From an uncultured Hungatella sp. (lineage in GTDB: Bacteria > Bacillota > Clostridia > Lachnospirales > Lachnospiraceae), in assembly GCA_910585435.1 (NCBI GenBank), contig CAJUEJ010000024.1, positions 22,243 through 67,371 of the forward strand: a DNA stretch of 45,129 bases, in the 5' to 3' direction. Below the pieces are notes generated by a model. That model did not search any database, was not told the DNA's origin, and saw only the letters and a list, made by a program, of their open reading frames with translations. Positions 34,748 through 42,639 of the stretch are shown here, one piece after another; within the stretch, counting starts at the first letter, position 1, and the number at the start of each line of letters is the position of its first letter. A program made the position numbers and the translations under genes.

Positions 34748-36337
34748 TCACACAACCGCCTCCACAATCACCTTATCTCTCACCTCCATCACCTTCACTC
34801 CAACCTCTTTCCTCTTATTGAAGTTAAAGCTAAGCATATACCCTTTCTTTTGATGAAAATAATCCAGGTATCCGATGAGCTGTTCTTCGCCTCTCTCGTT
34901 ATACTCATTTCCCCGCCATATCTTAAGCTCTATAACAAATTGCTCCCCCAGGTAATCCACGATCACATCCGTTCTTTTGGCATCTCTTGTCTGAGCCTCC
35001 ATATAGTAATTGCCAACGCTGTTAATGATTGGTTTCAAATACAACAGGAAAAATTTCCTCCCATAAGCCTCTACAAACCTTTCATCATTCTCACCATACA
35101 GCTCCGTAAAATACTCCACAAACTTCTCCAGCACCAAATCCATATTCAATCTGGAATCCCGGATAAACTGATTTTTGTCTCTCTGGCCATAGCGATAAGC
35201 CTCGCTTTTCACTGCTTCTTCTGCAATAAACATATTCAGAAGTCTCATCTCAAAAATACGATTCGATATTACAACATGGTTGTTTTTCTCTTTTAACAAA
35301 CCAAACATCATGCCCATATTTATGGATTCCACATCCGGACTATAAAATACTTCTTTGCCCTGATACAAGACTTCTTCAATCATGTTCCGCAAATCCTTAT
35401 AAATATTCAGCTGCTTTACCATACTGTCAAATAATGGCGTATTCTCCTTTAGAAGAATCTTTACTGCCTCCGCAATTCCCTCTTCTGTCCAGACGGATGC
35501 CATATCTTTAAAGTCATTGCTTTCTGAAATTTCCTCATCCAGCAATTTGCAGATCGCTGAAACAAGATATGGATACCCGGATGTATACTCATAAACACAC
35601 TTTGCAATCGCGTGTATATCCATTCCTGTCTTATTATCTTCTTCATATTCCCAAAGCATGCGGGCGATCTGATCTGTGGAAAAGCTCATATCAAGATTGA
35701 ATCTGGCAGCGATATTCCATGGGCTGTTATATTTATGCTCCCCTTCCGGACGTATCTTCAATTTTAAATTTTTAATATCATAGACTCCGGCCAGAATTAC
35801 GGATTGAAATGTAGATTTATTTTTCCGCTCCAGATAATATCCCCTGAGAAGCGCCAGAAAATCAAGAAACACCTGATTATTGGAAGCACTATCCACTTCA
35901 TCAATCATCATAACAACCGGTTTCCCAGCTTCCTCATTCAACCTGCTTAGACACACAAATAAGCTCCTCAGACTTCTATATTCTTCCCTGCCAAAACGGA
36001 CAAGGATTTCTATCAGCTCCTGCTTATTCTCTTCTTCCATATGCTCCAGTACTTCTATCACCGTTTCTGCAAAAGCATCGGAAAAAATCTCCTCATTCTC
36101 AAAGCTGGCAGTACTTAGCATCTGAAAATCCATAGAAATCACAAGGTAATCATCCTTTAAATACTTTGCCAGAGCTCGGAGCGTCGTGGTCTTTCCATAT
36201 TGTCTGCCTCTGTTGATGACAAAATATTTTCCTCTGTCCACAAACAGCTGTTTAATCCTGCTTAACCTGTCATCAAGCCGTACCATATAATGCTCCTCAG
36301 GCACACATAAACCTTCCGTGTTGAAATATCTCTCCAT
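34748..36337 (-). CDS. AAA-family ATPase with C-terminal PD-(D/E)XK domain
   Basis: 529 residues, unrelated in detail to the PF09820-type gene at 13,979. The Walker A region is RGRQYGKTTT (43-52) and Walker B is VVMMIDEVDSASNN near 140. A helical middle region includes the YTSGYPYLVSAICKLLDE sensor-like block. The C-terminus has a restriction-nuclease-like core, DVIVDYLGEQFVIELKIW, near residues 452-470, followed by GYMLSFNFNKRKEV. Proteins of this design are widespread in gut Firmicutes and Bacteroidetes with no known function; a selfish or defence role has been suggested for related families. The ATG at 36337 has AAAGGAG upstream. A broken copy lies at 42,640-44,114. Confidence 0.87.
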   Translation of the reverse strand: MERYFNTEGLCVPEEHYMVRLDDRLSRIKQLFVDRGKYFVINRGRQYGKTTTLRALAKYLKDDYLVISMDFQMLSTASFENEEIFSDAFAETVIEVLEHMEEENKQELIEILVRFGREEYRSLRSLFVCLSRLNEEAGKPVVMMIDEVDSASNNQVFLDFLALLRGYYLERKNKSTFQSVILAGVYDIKNLKLKIRPEGEHKYNSPWNIAARFNLDMSFSTDQIARMLWEYEEDNKTGMDIHAIAKCVYEYTSGYPYLVSAICKLLDEEISESNDFKDMASVWTEEGIAEAVKILLKENTPLFDSMVKQLNIYKDLRNMIEEVLYQGKEVFYSPDVESINMGMMFGLLKEKNNHVVISNRIFEMRLLNMFIAEEAVKSEAYRYGQRDKNQFIRDSRLNMDLVLEKFVEYFTELYGENDERFVEAYGRKFFLLYLKPIINSVGNYYMEAQTRDAKRTDVIVDYLGEQFVIELKIWRGNEYNERGEEQLIGYLDYFHQKKGYMLSFNFNKRKEVGVKVMEVRDKVIVEAVV

Positions 36338-36414
36338 GCTCTGCCACTCTCCTTTACCTGCCGAATTGATTTGATACTGCTATTCTACCATTTCCAATTC
36401 CGCATGTAAACAAT

Positions 36415-36451
36415 GGCAAAGATAAATCTAATGTAAAGTATGAAATTGTCA
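36415..36451 (-). repeat. 37-bp imperfect inverted repeat, right copy
   Basis: Read on the minus strand it begins TGACAATTTCATACTTTACA and matches the left copy (34227-34263) at 30 of 37 positions in inverted orientation. It lies upstream of the ATPase gene and contains its candidate -35 box. No flanking target duplication is evident. Confidence 0.65.
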
Positions 36452-36452
36452 A
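36425..36452 (-). promoter_or_regulatory. Candidate promoter of the AAA-ATPase gene
   Basis: Minus-strand TTGACA (36452-36447) is perfect; a TAGATT -10 (36430-36425) follows at 16 bp. It lies within the right inverted repeat and 88 bases before the ATPase start. Confidence 0.5.
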
Positions 36453-36549
36453 GGTACAATGCTGTATTTCTATTTCTCCCAGCCAGTTCAAACAACGTTG
36501 CCCGCCAGTTTCTATAGCTGCCCCTTTTTCTCTGGCATCCTGCGGCCCT

Positions 36550-37890
36550 TTATCCGCCTCTCTCCTCCGCCTTCATAAACTCCTCCATAACCCCCGCCAA
36601 AGTAATCGACTCGCTGCGAGTCAGCTTAAACCCGCTCTTCCCCACCCGATTAATCATAGTAAGAAAATCACTGATCTCGTACCGCAGCCCGTCCCCCAGA
36701 AACCGTTCCGAGTATTTCTCCACCTCATCCGGATTCTCGTAATGGACTTCAAAATAGCTGGTCTTCCACCATGGAGCCTCCGCCACAATATACCCTTTCG
36801 TTCCTGCAATCAACAGCCTGCCTTCAGACTTCACACCCAATCCGCAGGTAGCCGTTGCAATCCCTGTGGGATACCGAAAGACTGCTCTTGTAAATAAATC
36901 CAATCCTGTATCTCCCCGGATACTGTCGAAGCGAACCTCATCCATATCCTCTCCCAGAAGTTTCAATATGGGAAACATCACATAACTTCCAAGTTCCGTA
37001 AAACTTCCTCCATAGATGGGGTCGGTTAATTCTCTGTTCTCCGGATTCTCAAGCTTTGTAAAACATGCCTCCACATTTCGTATATTACCGATAGTCCCGC
37101 TGCAGGCTATCCCAAGAAGCCTGCCAAATCCCGGACAATACGCCGTCTTGATTCCTTCAAAAAGAATCAACCCTTTCTCTCTGGCAATTTCAAAAACCTC
37201 CTTGGCCTCCGCTTTTTTCAGCACCATAGGCTTTTCACATAGAACATGTTTTCCATGCTCCAGCGCAGATTTAATATATCCGTAGTGGGTCCCATGAGGC
37301 GATGCAATATAGACGGAATCAATGGCTTCATAAAACTCCTCCAGATCCGTATATCCGTTAATCTCCCATTTTTCTGCAAACCGCCGGGTGCTTTCCTCAT
37401 GAGGATTGTACACTCCCTGGGTGCTGATACCACTGACCAATTTAGCTTCCGGCATGAACCGCTGTGCGATTCTTCCGGTTCCAATAATACCGATTCTCTG
37501 AATTCGGCTGTTTTTCTCCCGCAGCATGGTACTGGAAATATTTTTTGTTCGTTCCAGGTAAATCACTTTACAATAATCGCTTAGATAATCAAAAGCTCCC
37601 ACCCAGTCCGAACCTACGGTAAAAATATCAATATGATATTTTTTGATATCATTGAATTTCTGCCCTGCTGCCTCTTCTATTATTACCTCATCGGCAAATC
37701 CCGTTTTCTTGACATTCTCAATCCGGGTTGTCAGAGAATCCACCACATTCAGCTTCCCTCTCGTCTTATCGTAAGCCTCCGTAGTCACGCCTACAATCAG
37801 GTAATCCCCCAGTGCCTTGGCTCTCTGAAGCAACCGATAATGCCCTTCATGGAAGAGGTCAAATGTTCCATATGTAATTACCTTTACCAT
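36550..37890 (-). CDS. Cytidylyltransferase fused to Gfo/Idh/MocA oxidoreductase
   Basis: 446 residues, two enzymes in one chain. Residues 1-130 are a TagD-type (glycerol-3-phosphate) cytidylyltransferase: YGTFDLFHEGH (7-17) with HxGH, and the closing RTKNISSTM (114-122). Residues about 132-446 are an NAD(P)-dependent Gfo/Idh/MocA oxidoreductase: GIIGTGRIAQRF (134-145), SPHGTHY, and CEKP (218-221) with the catalytic-type Lys. Reduction of a keto or aldehyde sugar phosphate followed by CMP transfer would yield a CDP-alditol. This parallels the unrelated Acs1/Bcs1 fusion that makes CDP-ribitol. The order of steps and the substrate are inference. The gene follows the glycerophosphotransferase-like gene after 48 bases, so they are probably co-transcribed. 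Confidence 0.85.
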   Translation of the reverse strand: MVKVITYGTFDLFHEGHYRLLQRAKALGDYLIVGVTTEAYDKTRGKLNVVDSLTTRIENVKKTGFADEVIIEEAAGQKFNDIKKYHIDIFTVGSDWVGAFDYLSDYCKVIYLERTKNISSTMLREKNSRIQRIGIIGTGRIAQRFMPEAKLVSGISTQGVYNPHEESTRRFAEKWEINGYTDLEEFYEAIDSVYIASPHGTHYGYIKSALEHGKHVLCEKPMVLKKAEAKEVFEIAREKGLILFEGIKTAYCPGFGRLLGIACSGTIGNIRNVEACFTKLENPENRELTDPIYGGSFTELGSYVMFPILKLLGEDMDEVRFDSIRGDTGLDLFTRAVFRYPTGIATATCGLGVKSEGRLLIAGTKGYIVAEAPWWKTSYFEVHYENPDEVEKYSERFLGDGLRYEISDFLTMINRVGKSGFKLTRSESITLAGVMEEFMKAEERGG

Positions 37891-37938
37891 AAAATTTCAC
37901 ATAACTCCTCTCCCTGTATTGCCATTCATTTCTTATCC

Positions 37939-40527
37939 TCAGACGCCTGCCTGTATCTTTCCGCGCATAAATTGATGTATCTTTTGCCCGCATGTTCCGT
38001 CCATATCGGCATTTATCTTTGAAAATGCCTTGATCTGCCGTTCCCTGTCAAACTGATTTCCTGTGATTCTGTCATCCAGAAAATCTTTCAGCGAATTAAA
38101 TGAATCCTCATTGATACAGTACTGCATCCACTCCGATTCCTCCATAAATCCTGGTTCATGCAGCTTTAATTCTTCGTAATCAAAGTCTATCTCTATTTCT
38201 TTGCATTCCTTCGTATCTATATTGGCATCATAAAGCTTTCTCTCCGGTGCATACCAAAGCAGATAATCTGATTTTCCCACCTGCAGAAACGGAACACAAA
38301 ATCCTCCCATTCCGCCGGCAACAAAATATCCGTTCTTTCCGCGGTTTTTAAACTCTATGGGCGGTTTCCATTCCTCCATCCTTCCGCTTTCCCTGTCAAG
38401 AGTCAGGTACATATTTCCCCAGGAAGGCGATATAACAATATTCTCTTTCCCGCCTTCTCTTGAAATTGCCAAATTTCCAAATGGTCTTTCACTGCACTCC
38501 GTCTCATAAGGCCATCTGGTTGACACGAAATTATCCGGCAGATCGTCGTATTCTCTGATTTTTCCTGTCTTTGGATTCCAGCACGTGATTGTCATTCCGT
38601 TTAGCGGCAGAAGCCACAGCTCATCTCCGTCTGTCACAATGGTCTGAGTCCCAAGATTACACTCCGAATTGCTGCAAAGCCCTCTTGCCTTCAATGTGTC
38701 CATATCCATGAATATAAACTCATTATTCTCCGGAGAAGCGAAAACCAATTCATTTCCATATACCCCTATGCCGCCTATCTGCCACTCTCCATTTACATTT
38801 CTCACATGAAACTCCCGGATACCCTCTACACCCTGCAGCTCCTCTGTCTCGATATTGAATCTGAGAAGCAGCGGATACTGGTTGGGAAATATAAAAATGT
38901 ATTTTTCATTGTACCAATAACCGAAAAATGCTCCCGGCTTCACTATCTTTGTCTTAAAATCGATTTTTTTAATCTTTTTATCTTTAATAACCAAAAGATT
39001 CTGAGCATTGCCCGGAAGAACATAAATTTTGTCTTTGATTTTTACTGCCTTTATGTAATACCGGCCTGCCGAATACCCGGTGCCCAAATCCATATAGAAC
39101 TTATAATGATAATCATTATTTTCGGAGAACCACAGCTGATTATTCCATGTAACCTGATACCTGTCGTCCCCCCGCATATCAAATACAGGGTTTATAATCT
39201 CCCCCCGCCAGTCATCCTTATGGGGCAGAGTATGAATCATGTTGTTAAATATAAAAAGGGGCTTCCCTGCAATTCCAAACAAGGATGTCACGCTTGTCCC
39301 GGCATCTCCTATATAGATATCGGACAAAGCAATGGTCTTTGTCATATCAGCCGTATCATCATAAATTCCCAAATTCTCATCCAGAAATCTCTTTTTCAGT
39401 CCATCGTACCATGGTCTGTACGCCGGCCTCATAGAGTCAAAGGTCGATTCCAAAAGCGGATGGGGCCTCCACAAAAGGCAGGCGTCTTCCCTCCCCTCAA
39501 AGCAGTCGAATACATACTCCATCTTCTTAAGAAAGCATTCCGTATTCCCCAGCATCCCGCCGATACTGGTATTGTAGAAATAGACCTTCCGTCCTTCCAT
39601 CTTCTCTTTCCAGTTTTCCGGCGGTTCCGGAGGATTCTGGCACATCCGGATCACTCTGTCAAATTTAGGCGAACCTAAAAATAAAAACTTCTCTTCCGGC
39701 ACTGCCGCATCAAAGAAGTGAATAAATTTCTTCGATTGCACCACAATATAATCTACATGAAAGTAGGCCTCACACAGTGCCTGTCCCTCGCTCATTCCTC
39801 CAGCCGTAGCATAATAGGGAATATATACCAGACAATTGGTATATTTTTTTAATCTGGAGGAATAGTACCTGGGGTCTACGCTGGTCACAAAATTCCCCTG
39901 GTCATAGGGATTGTGAATATATACCACATCCGGTTTTCGGGTTTCTATGTTATATGTATCATACGGAACAACCTGCACATAATCCGGTAGCTCATTTCCT
40001 TCATAGTGATAAGTCCCCAAGGTTCCGTCTGCATTTCTCTCATAGTACGGAATCGGCACTACATAAGCATCGCAGTCCGGATCGGCATCAGCTGCCATCC
40101 AGATGCTCTCCAGGCTGTCCCACATGGAGGCTTTATAGGGGAAGAAAACCACCTCCTGGCGTCCATGGATATCATGCTTTACACTGTTTTCTATCTGGAT
40201 CAGGGATTTACGCAAATTCTTATAAATTCGGTTGCCATTGATTGTCTGGAGGGGCTTCTGCTTCTCCGTCTCCTGTTGCTGCAGCAGTTCTTCATACAGC
40301 CCATAAGCCAGTTCACAGTAAGACTCCACGCAGGAGACAGTGACAAACCCTTCCCCTTCTTCCTTCTCTATCAGGTTTCCAATGCCGATAGCCCCTTCCT
40401 GGCATTGTCCCAAAAGATCCATGGCCACGACATATTCCTGTGCATTTACAGCCTTTTTTATTTCCAGATGCGCCTGCTCCAGCAGCTTTATAAAATCCTC
40501 AATCTGCCTCTTGTGCATTTTCCTCAT
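37939..40527 (-). CDS. CDP-glycerol glycerophosphotransferase-like protein with propeller-like C-terminus
   Basis: 862 residues. After a helical N-terminal segment, residues about 120-480 resemble TagF/TagB-type CDP-glycerol glycerophosphotransferases: VVFFPYKASMWDSLESIW, DVVYIHNPYDQ, WRPHPLLEST, and SDIYIGDAGTSVTSLFGIAGKP. These enzymes move a phospho-alcohol from a CDP donor to a teichoic-acid-like chain. Residues about 500-760 contain repeated four-strand units (KDKIYVLPGNAQNLLVI, NEKYIFIFPNQYPLLL, GDELWLLPLNG) typical of a beta-propeller, absent from ordinary TagF. The start is the ATG at 40527 with AGGAGG 12 bases upstream; the frame stays open for 49 further codons, which look non-coding. 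It precedes the cytidylyltransferase/oxidoreductase gene that may supply its donor. Confidence 0.8.
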   Translation of the reverse strand: MRKMHKRQIEDFIKLLEQAHLEIKKAVNAQEYVVAMDLLGQCQEGAIGIGNLIEKEEGEGFVTVSCVESYCELAYGLYEELLQQQETEKQKPLQTINGNRIYKNLRKSLIQIENSVKHDIHGRQEVVFFPYKASMWDSLESIWMAADADPDCDAYVVPIPYYERNADGTLGTYHYEGNELPDYVQVVPYDTYNIETRKPDVVYIHNPYDQGNFVTSVDPRYYSSRLKKYTNCLVYIPYYATAGGMSEGQALCEAYFHVDYIVVQSKKFIHFFDAAVPEEKFLFLGSPKFDRVIRMCQNPPEPPENWKEKMEGRKVYFYNTSIGGMLGNTECFLKKMEYVFDCFEGREDACLLWRPHPLLESTFDSMRPAYRPWYDGLKKRFLDENLGIYDDTADMTKTIALSDIYIGDAGTSVTSLFGIAGKPLFIFNNMIHTLPHKDDWRGEIINPVFDMRGDDRYQVTWNNQLWFSENNDYHYKFYMDLGTGYSAGRYYIKAVKIKDKIYVLPGNAQNLLVIKDKKIKKIDFKTKIVKPGAFFGYWYNEKYIFIFPNQYPLLLRFNIETEELQGVEGIREFHVRNVNGEWQIGGIGVYGNELVFASPENNEFIFMDMDTLKARGLCSNSECNLGTQTIVTDGDELWLLPLNGMTITCWNPKTGKIREYDDLPDNFVSTRWPYETECSERPFGNLAISREGGKENIVISPSWGNMYLTLDRESGRMEEWKPPIEFKNRGKNGYFVAGGMGGFCVPFLQVGKSDYLLWYAPERKLYDANIDTKECKEIEIDFDYEELKLHEPGFMEESEWMQYCINEDSFNSLKDFLDDRITGNQFDRERQIKAFSKINADMDGTCGQKIHQFMRGKIQAGV

Positions 40528-40912
40528 AGTTACCGGTTTCCTCCTGTCATGGGGCTTCCTGATAAACTGTGAACCCCATGGAATTCCTGTTCCATCCTCA
40601 TCCCTGCCTTCAGCCATCGGCTTCCGGCAATTTTGAAATAAGGCATATTGGACATCTTGACGATGCTGCAGCAATCACGGCATTCTTTCAGATTTCTTCA
40701 CGATTAAAGGACTGCCGGATATCCGCTTCGCTCCCTGCTACGTCACGGTTTTTAAAGCCTTCCGTGTTCACAAGGTCCTGGCATACCCAATACGCAGGCT
40801 TTCCCTGCCTTCTAATGCCGTTAAAATTTTTATATCATGAACTCACTGCTCAGTCCTCGCGGTAAAACCCCGGCTCATGGCCGGAATCTATCCAAGCTGC
40901 TGTTCTTATGAT
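40528..40912. other. 385-bp spacer downstream of the TnpB-like gene
   Basis: No gene is recognised here. Read on the minus strand (direction of the TnpB-like gene) it contains small GC-rich dyads, CCGGC-CATGA-GCCGG (near 40,870) and GCAGG-GAAAG-CCTGC (near 40,810), in the position where TnpB loci encode their guide (omega) RNA. A guide RNA is possible but not demonstrated. The last 30 bases hold the ribosome site of the next gene. Confidence 0.35.
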
Positions 40913-42226
40913 CTATTTGACAATCTTTCCTTCCAATCCCCGTTTCAATATGTTCCTGGCTGCGTTTGTTTTTTTATCTGCCGAATAACCGCAGCTTTGA
41001 CAGGTAAATGAAGTTCCCTTCTGTTCTCCCGTCGCCCCGCAGCAGCTACACTCCCTGCTGATGTCTTTTCCCAGAACCTCCTTAAGCTCTATGGATTGTT
41101 CTCTGCATTTCTGCGCCAGACGACTGCGGATATATCCCCGCTGCCACATGGATACATGATTGTTAATCCTGGATATATTCCCGCCTTTCCCTGGCTTTGG
41201 AAGCTTTACCATATAGACCGTCCGGGGTTTTTCATTCTGTAGGAACACATTCAGTTCATGGTTGATATACCCGTGAAGCTGCTCCTCCAGCCGTTTCTTT
41301 TTCGCGTGGTATTTCTTTCTTCCGGGATTATCGCCCCGGTTACAGTTGTAGCTTGCTGTCTGGCTCTGTATCCATTCTGCATATTGGGATGCATACGTTC
41401 CAAACTCTTTCCCGTAAAAATGTCCGTCGCTGGTGGTCAGCATGGTGAACATCCCCATGGAAATCCCTATACAGCTAATATACTCCTCATAGGAGCGGAC
41501 CGACATATACACCGGCGCCATGATTTCAATGCTGTTACGATCCGGATACAGCTTGACATACAGCTGGCTCCTGTACTGGTTATTGTCTGTCAGCAGTATG
41601 AAAACCCGTTTCCGCTTTTCTTTTGTGGACAGGTAAATTCCGTGCTCTCCATATCGGTAAGCCCGTTCCGCCACAGAAAAGCCTGTGGCCGCGTCTGTGT
41701 GCTGCTTCACATGGTATTTTCTCACCTGTCTGCACAGATAACGGTGCAGCTTCTCCTGCTCTACCTTTTCCGCCACCTCTTCATACCGCTTCTGTATCTC
41801 ATCCGCCAGTTCTATAGGCTTCTGATTTAACACAGCGGCAAATGCATTGCTGACTTTTAAAATGAAACGAAGATAATGCTTTTCCTCCTGCGTCAGATTC
41901 TCATTTGCCCCGAGAAGCTGCAAAACTTTGGATTTGGTCCGGTTCCATTGGCTTTTGATATCCGCCAGGGCGTCGAAAACGGCAAGATAGAAATACACGC
42001 TGGGCAGGCCCAGAGCCTCACGCAGACCGCTTGCTGTCATCTCGTTCTGAACCGTATAGCCCGGATAAATCTTGAGCAGGCTTTTGATTCCACCGAAACG
42101 GTCATAGACATAATTCTTTACCTTACAGCAGTCATCCGCTATCTCCTGCAGTTTCTTCATATCTTCGGCAGAAACCGGTGTCTTGCTGTACTGGCGAACA
42201 GTTTTACATATCTTGTCTGACGGCAT
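40913..42226 (-). CDS. TnpB-like protein lacking RuvC catalytic residues
   Basis: 437 residues, OrfB/TnpB family of the IS200/IS605 group, the RNA-guided nucleases ancestral to Cas12. The fold markers remain: the RuvC-I region, the helical RKKYHAKKKRLEEQL bridge, a four-Cys zinc ribbon (CSCCG ... CQSCG) and TNAARNIL. The three catalytic acids are replaced. RuvC-I reads GISMG instead of GIDxG. RuvC-II reads TVYMVKLPKPG where active enzymes have (V/I)E(D/N)L. RuvC-III reads DKKTNAA where DRDxNAA is usual, so the Asp two before Asn is Lys. It should therefore bind but not cut. No TnpA is present. The ATG at 42226 follows AAGGA. Nuclease-dead TnpB-like repressors (TldR) are a known precedent; function here is inferred. 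Confidence 0.8.
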   Translation of the reverse strand: MPSDKICKTVRQYSKTPVSAEDMKKLQEIADDCCKVKNYVYDRFGGIKSLLKIYPGYTVQNEMTASGLREALGLPSVYFYLAVFDALADIKSQWNRTKSKVLQLLGANENLTQEEKHYLRFILKVSNAFAAVLNQKPIELADEIQKRYEEVAEKVEQEKLHRYLCRQVRKYHVKQHTDAATGFSVAERAYRYGEHGIYLSTKEKRKRVFILLTDNNQYRSQLYVKLYPDRNSIEIMAPVYMSVRSYEEYISCIGISMGMFTMLTTSDGHFYGKEFGTYASQYAEWIQSQTASYNCNRGDNPGRKKYHAKKKRLEEQLHGYINHELNVFLQNEKPRTVYMVKLPKPGKGGNISRINNHVSMWQRGYIRSRLAQKCREQSIELKEVLGKDISRECSCCGATGEQKGTSFTCQSCGYSADKKTNAARNILKRGLEGKIVK

Positions 42227-42272
42227 GTTCCGCTTCCTTCTGTCCTTGATTCAGAAACATAAATCTTGTCGA

Positions 42273-42298
42273 TTCTCAAAATGTGTAGGTTTTGAGAA
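42273..42298. repeat. Palindrome A upstream of the TnpB-like gene
   Basis: TTCTCAAAA-N8-TTTTGAGAA, with the spacer TGTGTAGG. It starts 47 bases upstream of the TnpB-like ATG and is repeated in opposite orientation at 42399-42426. Confidence 0.8.
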
Positions 42299-42398
42299 AA
42301 ATTTTCCATGGTATAAATTTACTAGAAAAAGAATTTAATTTTCTTGATTTTTTGACGATAATATAATAGAATGTATGTGTTTTTATACTTCATATTTC

Positions 42399-42426
42399 AT
42401 TCTCAAAAAGTACACATTTTGAGAAT
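42399..42426. repeat. Palindrome B upstream of the TnpB-like gene
   Basis: ATTCTCAAAA-N8-TTTTGAGAAT, with the spacer AGTACACA, the mirror image of palindrome A's TGTGTA core. Arms and spacer length match copy A. It is followed by seven T on the plus strand. The AT-rich DNA between the two copies contains a TATAAT at 42362-42367 (plus strand) but no clear -35. Nothing else is seen in the 413-bp spacer apart from the terminator at 42516. Confidence 0.8.
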
Positions 42427-42515
42427 TTTTTTATGCCTCTAAATCCCTTAAAATAAGCCATTATCAACCTGTTCTCTCAGAGTCCTTAAACCCCGGGGGA
42501 AGCTGTTTTCCATAA

Positions 42516-42544
42516 TAAAAAGCCTCCGACCTGCATCGAAGGCT
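42516..42544 (-). terminator. Terminator after the broken ATPase gene
   Basis: Minus strand AGCCTTCGA-TGCAGG-TCGGAGGCT, one mismatch, followed by TTTTTAT (plus-strand A-run 42516-42520). It lies about 95 bases after the pseudogene's stop and isolates it from the TnpB-like gene. Confidence 0.8.
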
Positions 42545-42639
42545 GATAAATCGCTTTTCTAAAGGAAGCTAAACCTAATCTTTCATTCTCCCATGTTGAA
42601 AACTATACTGTTTTTATACGTTTCAGACTCGCACTTCTC

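Noticed and set aside
38806..39678. A 290-codon plus-strand open frame
   Set aside because: It lies wholly inside the minus-strand glycerophosphotransferase-like gene, has no ribosome site or recognisable motif, and its translation is rich in the residues expected from a shadow frame.
40528..40674. N-terminal extension of the glycerophosphotransferase-like gene (49 extra codons)
   Set aside because: The AGGAGG site at about 40,540 points to the ATG at 40527, and the extension has no domain-like or conserved character.
41258..41830. A 190-codon plus-strand open frame opposite the TnpB-like gene
   Set aside because: It is antisense to a gene with clear zinc-ribbon and RuvC-fold motifs; no start signal or family pattern is seen.
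42272..42427. The palindrome pair as terminal inverted repeats of a complete insertion sequence
   Set aside because: The pair encloses only about 100 bp with no gene, no target duplication is visible, and IS605-type elements do not use terminal inverted repeats; kept only as an unexplained repeat pair.
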